This document shows positions 61,116-64,000 of a stretch of 64,000 bases of DNA, one piece after another. The translations under genes were made by a program, and so were the position numbers. The DNA comes from Zhongshania marina. Lineage in GTDB: Bacteria > Pseudomonadota > Gammaproteobacteria > Pseudomonadales > Spongiibacteraceae. The stretch is from NCBI RefSeq assembly GCF_002915595.1, contig NZ_PQGG01000036.1:1-64000 (forward strand), in the 5' to 3' direction. The stretch's first letter is position 1. Every line of letters starts with the position of its first letter. The notes under the pieces were generated by a model. The model did no database searches, had not been told where the DNA came from, and worked only from the letters and a program-made list of their open reading frames with translations.

Positions 61116-61940
61116 TTACTCGCCTTTAAACTGGGGAGCCCGACGTTCTATCACTGCAGCAAGGCCTTCAGAAACATCTTTAGTTCGGCATAGATTGGCA
61201 ACCGTACGCGCTTCTTCCGGCATCGCAGCATCAATACCCAAACCAATTCCAGTCCAAAGTAAACGTTTTGTTGCTGCCAACGCCATCGGCGCGCCTTCGG
61301 CCATTTTTCGAGCGTACTTCATGGCCTCTTCTTGGAGTTGATCGTCAGCAACTATTTTATTAATCAAACCCAGCGACAGCGCCTCATCAGCACCCATAGT
61401 CGGGTTCATCAATAGCATTTCAGCCGCCTTACGAGCACCCACCAAACGCGGCAAGGTCACTGACAAACCAGCGTCGGGTGCCATCGCTACTCGAGTTGCA
61501 CCGGCGAGGTATTTACTAGACTGACCGGCGATAACAATATCGCTGGCGCAGACTAATCCCATGCCACCACCGCCAGCGGCAAAGCCCTGAACAGCGGCAA
61601 TCACAGGTGCATCTAAATGCACCATGGCGGTAATAGCCACTTGCAGATGCAAGGTTGCCTGACGAATATATTCACGCAGATCACTGCCTTTTGAGGCAAA
61701 GGTATGCACATCGCCACCGGCACAGAAGTTCGCGCCCTTGCCGGTAAGCAATACCACGCGAACGCGGCGGTCACCGTGGCATACCATCAGTGCGGCATAC
61801 AGTGCTTCAAGGGTGGGAATGTCTAAGCCATTAGCTGACTCAGGGCGATTCAATTGCAGGTGCGCCACGCCGCTATCAAGCGTCAGCAACGCCGCGCCCT
61901 CTCCGATCAATACTTCTGGATTGGTCTTGGCTTCGCTCAT
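61116..61940 (-). CDS. enoyl-CoA hydratase/isomerase
   Basis: 274 aa crotonase. GKGANFCAGGDVHTFASKG (about residues 67-85) and GFAAGGGGMGLVCASDI (about 118-134) provide the oxyanion hole. The region ATRVAMAPDAGLSVTLPRLVG (about 147-167) has Asp-Ala instead of the Pro-Gly of hydratases, which points to an isomerase-like member. It lies 10 nt downstream of the dioxygenase beta gene. It is the third crotonase of the operon. Confidence 0.92.
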   Translation of the reverse strand: MSEAKTNPEVLIGEGAALLTLDSGVAHLQLNRPESANGLDIPTLEALYAALMVCHGDRRVRVVLLTGKGANFCAGGDVHTFASKGSDLREYIRQATLHLQVAITAMVHLDAPVIAAVQGFAAGGGGMGLVCASDIVIAGQSSKYLAGATRVAMAPDAGLSVTLPRLVGARKAAEMLLMNPTMGADEALSLGLINKIVADDQLQEEAMKYARKMAEGAPMALAATKRLLWTGIGLGIDAAMPEEARTVANLCRTKDVSEGLAAVIERRAPQFKGE

Positions 61941-61950
61941 CGCTGACTCC

Positions 61951-62439
61951 TTAAACTAGGAAAGATAGGGTGTAGAGTGGTTTTTCGTTATTCACCAACA
62001 CCACTTTTTTACGCGCCATACGGAAACCCTCTTCGGTGCGACGCAGTAAAAATTCATTACGGGTCGCCCAGACAGTGTCGGCACGCAAATTACATTCAAA
62101 AATCATCGCGTTGCTGGCGACTTTAACTTCATCGCCATTCACGTCTAGAATTTCTATATTCGATACCACGCGGCCCAATGAAGACGCCGGCGCTTGGGTG
62201 TGACGTTTACCCGTGTAGAACTGCTTTATACGCAGGCCGATACGTGAGCGGTTGTCATAAATAATTGACATCTGCTCTTCTGGGTCGATGTCCGCGCCAT
62301 TGGCAGGCACCCAATAAATCGCGTCGTCGGTCCACAGTGCCTCCCACTCGCTGTACAGATTACTGTCCTGCAAGCGCGCTTCCATATACAAAAATTGCTG
62401 AACCTCGGCCAATAAGGCCAGATCTATTTGGCTACTCAT
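61951..62439 (-). CDS. ring-hydroxylating dioxygenase beta subunit
   Basis: 162 aa NTF2/SnoaL-like small subunit of an aromatic-ring dioxygenase. Visible features are QQFLYMEARLQDSNLYSEW near the N-terminus, DIDPEEQMSIIYDNR in the middle and a C-terminal strand (ARKKVVLVN, TLSFLV). The ATG at 62439 overlaps the alpha-subunit stop as ATGA and has GGAGG upstream; a longer frame from 62472 is unlikely. It stabilises the alpha3beta3 hexamer and usually has no catalytic residues. Confidence 0.93.
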   Translation of the reverse strand: MSSQIDLALLAEVQQFLYMEARLQDSNLYSEWEALWTDDAIYWVPANGADIDPEEQMSIIYDNRSRIGLRIKQFYTGKRHTQAPASSLGRVVSNIEILDVNGDEVKVASNAMIFECNLRADTVWATRNEFLLRRTEEGFRMARKKVVLVNNEKPLYTLSFLV

Positions 62440-63698
62440 TCTGCCTCCATCAATTCGCGGTAGTGACGCCAAATGCCACGCGACGTTACTTCGTCAGTTG
62501 CATCACCCACCATAAAGCCTTCTTCGTCGCGACGTTCACGGTGCTTACCACGACCAAGATAATTCCACTCTGGCATCTTACTTTTTACGCCGCGTTGGGT
62601 GCGCTCGTACATTTCTGAGTCATCGGCCAATAAGAAACCGGCAGGCCCAACCGAGCCCATCGTCTGCTGACGCAGACGACGGTTCAAATCTGGCGCGCCT
62701 TTAAATTGCAGCGCAGTGACGTGCTGAATACTTTCATCTACAGCCAACGGCTGTATCACAAAAATTTGAATTTCTGCGATGAACAAATTCGGGAAAATCA
62801 TGACGTGAGGGGTACCGTCGATCATAATTTCCCGCGCTTTTTCTTCGCCGTAAGCGGCTTTCATTTTTTCAACATAATCCGGCAGGCGCGCTTCATTGGT
62901 GCCAAACCAGTTCATAGGCTTGTCGATGCGACGGAATTCGGGACGCAGATCGTTTTCTGTGTGACCGTCACCTAGATCCCGTGCAACCGCCGTAGAGTCA
63001 CTGCTGTACAGATCGCCGATACCACTTTTGGCGATACTAAAGATTGAGGCATGCACAAACTGCGGGTGGTAGCCGTCAGTTTCGTTCTCAACAATAAACT
63101 TCCAGTTAGCCTTGGCGCGGTGCTGCAGGAAACCAGCGGTAATTTCCACTTCGCCCTCTGGCGAGGTTTGCACCAAACGGTCAATCGCGTCGCGACCGCC
63201 CGCACCCAAATGCTCTTCTAAACTTGGGCCTTCGTCGGCAAAGCTGCCAAACACAAAGCCTTTATACTCGGCAACGCGATTAACCTGACCTAGGCCAAGC
63301 TCGCTGCGGTCTGCGGTGTCGTAACCATCAGGAAAGGGGAAGCCGCGCAGCTCACCGCTATTAGAGAAGGTCCAGCCGTGGTAAGGGCAGGTAAATGAAC
63401 CACGGTTACCCTTGGCCTGCAGACATACCTGGTTTGCGCGGTGCGGACAGCGGTTGAGCAACAGGCGAATGACGCCGTCACGACCACGGGTCATAATCAG
63501 TGGCTGAGGCCCAATCGATTTAGACACAAAATCATTGGCATTGGGGACTTCACTGGCGTGACCGACATATACCCAAGTTTTATACCAAATTTTTTCCAGC
63601 TCAAGCTGAAAGATCGCCTCATCGGTATACACAGAACCATGCACACGGTCGGACTGAATTAAGTCCGCGATATTTGGTGTTGAAGATTGACTTTCCAT
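62436..63698 (-). CDS. ring-hydroxylating dioxygenase alpha subunit
   Basis: 420 aa. Rieske cluster ligands are C84 and H86 (CPHRANQ) and C104 and H107 (CPYHGW). The catalytic domain has NETDGYHPQFVH (about residues 208-219), giving the bridging Asp and the two iron-binding His. The enzyme adds both atoms of O2 to an aromatic or related unsaturated ring; the substrate cannot be read. It is the first gene of a tightly packed operon running to 48678, with an operator candidate 143 bp upstream. ATG 63698 follows a GTG at 63701; either could serve. Electron-transfer partners are absent from the operon apart from the nearby rubredoxin gene. Confidence 0.94.
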   Translation of the reverse strand: MESQSSTPNIADLIQSDRVHGSVYTDEAIFQLELEKIWYKTWVYVGHASEVPNANDFVSKSIGPQPLIMTRGRDGVIRLLLNRCPHRANQVCLQAKGNRGSFTCPYHGWTFSNSGELRGFPFPDGYDTADRSELGLGQVNRVAEYKGFVFGSFADEGPSLEEHLGAGGRDAIDRLVQTSPEGEVEITAGFLQHRAKANWKFIVENETDGYHPQFVHASIFSIAKSGIGDLYSSDSTAVARDLGDGHTENDLRPEFRRIDKPMNWFGTNEARLPDYVEKMKAAYGEEKAREIMIDGTPHVMIFPNLFIAEIQIFVIQPLAVDESIQHVTALQFKGAPDLNRRLRQQTMGSVGPAGFLLADDSEMYERTQRGVKSKMPEWNYLGRGKHRERRDEEGFMVGDATDEVTSRGIWRHYRELMEAE

Positions 63699-63844
63699 CA
63701 CCCTACTCTCGTTAAATTGAGGTTTTTACCGGCCACAGACTAGGCCGGCGCTTATACAACTGCATATCCACACTACGGCAACCATTCACAGTAAATACGG
63801 TATTCTCAGCAGAGATAACTTTACGGAGATGTGTCGCAGCGGAG

Positions 63845-63862
63845 ATCGTCGTTTCCGACGAA
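63845..63862. promoter_or_regulatory. operator candidate 6 (ATCGTCG-N4-CGACGAA)
   Basis: ATCGTCG-TTTC-CGACGAA has one mismatch at the outer right base. It lies 143 bp upstream of the dioxygenase alpha start, just after the rubredoxin gene's stop. Confidence 0.7.
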
Positions 63863-63874
63863 TAGCAGCAAGGA

Positions 63875-64000
63875 TCACTCTTCGATTAGATCGTAGTCTT
63901 CTTTGCCGACGCCACAATCTGGGCACATCCAATCGTCGGGGATATCCTCAAACTTGGTACCAGGGGCGATTCCACTATCTGGATCACCCAAACGCTCATC
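63875..64000 (-). CDS. rubredoxin, C-terminal part (5' end outside window)
   Basis: The last 41 residues of a rubredoxin are readable: [20 protein letters not shown] followed by [17 protein letters not shown] and a stop at 63875. The CPDCG holds the second pair of iron ligands; the first pair must lie beyond the window edge. Rubredoxins carry single electrons to oxygenases such as AlkB. It is on the same strand as the dioxygenase operon, about 175 bp upstream of it. Partial because the window ends here. Confidence 0.93.
   Translation of the reverse strand, partial: DERLGDPDSGIAPGTKFEDIPDDWMCPDCGVGKEDYDLIEE

Overview
The window reads as a chromosomal segment of a marine, lipid- and aromatic-degrading gammaproteobacterium, probably of the Spongiibacter/Zhongshania type. 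That placement is an inference from gene content: several TonB receptors, P450, KshA-like Rieske oxygenase, a wax-ester synthase and many acyl-CoA genes. There are no rRNA or tRNA genes to confirm it.

Left end (1-1.8 kb): a SOS-controlled integron integrase with a LexA box over its promoter, next to strongly palindromic DNA and possibly one attC site at the window edge. 1.9-11.7 kb: a complete guanidine-utilisation operon on the minus strand (guanidine-I riboswitch, ABC importer, two DUF1989 carboxyguanidine deiminase subunits, biotin-dependent guanidine/urea carboxylase, allophanate hydrolase). A second, different guanidine riboswitch (class II, two ACGG-loop hairpins) lies inside the operon just before the carboxylase. 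Together these genes would import guanidine and convert it to ammonia and CO2.

12-28 kb: three TonB-dependent receptors, each paired with a small secreted Gly/Leu/Pro-rich protein of unknown family. Around them are TetR regulators, a Rieske oxygenase with an acetoacetate-decarboxylase-like protein, a DMT permease, an SDR and a cytochrome P450, an apparent uptake-and-oxidation set for hydrophobic cyclic compounds. 28-40 kb: a phytoene-desaturase-like flavoprotein, two paralogous multi-TM proteins (possibly AveC-like), orphan cytochrome-oxidase subunit III/IV-like proteins, a FadL channel, a WS/DGAT acyltransferase, TetR, SDR and a MalT-like LuxR regulator. A decayed parDE toxin-antitoxin pair follows at 40.4-40.8 kb.

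41-48.7 kb: a divergent acyl-CoA ligase/acyl-CoA dehydrogenase pair, a lipoprotein fusing a parallel beta-helix to a diheme cytochrome, and an AraC-type regulator. 48.7-63.7 kb: a tightly packed minus-strand operon of about fifteen genes. It starts with a two-subunit ring-hydroxylating dioxygenase and continues through enoyl-CoA hydratases, SDR, hydrolase, HMG-CoA-synthase-like protein, thiolase, 3-hydroxyacyl-CoA dehydrogenase, MaoC-like hydratase, CitE-like lyase, acyl-CoA dehydrogenase and CaiB-like CoA transferase. The window ends in the 3' part of a rubredoxin gene.

The most striking unlabelled signal is an 18-bp palindrome, ATCGTCG-N4-CGACGAT. It occurs six times, always between genes and 60-180 bp upstream of receptor, lipid or CoA-metabolism genes, and so ties the 25-63.8 kb part of the window into one probable regulon. 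Candidate regulators are the TetR protein at 35.9 kb and the MalT-like LuxR protein at 37.5 kb.
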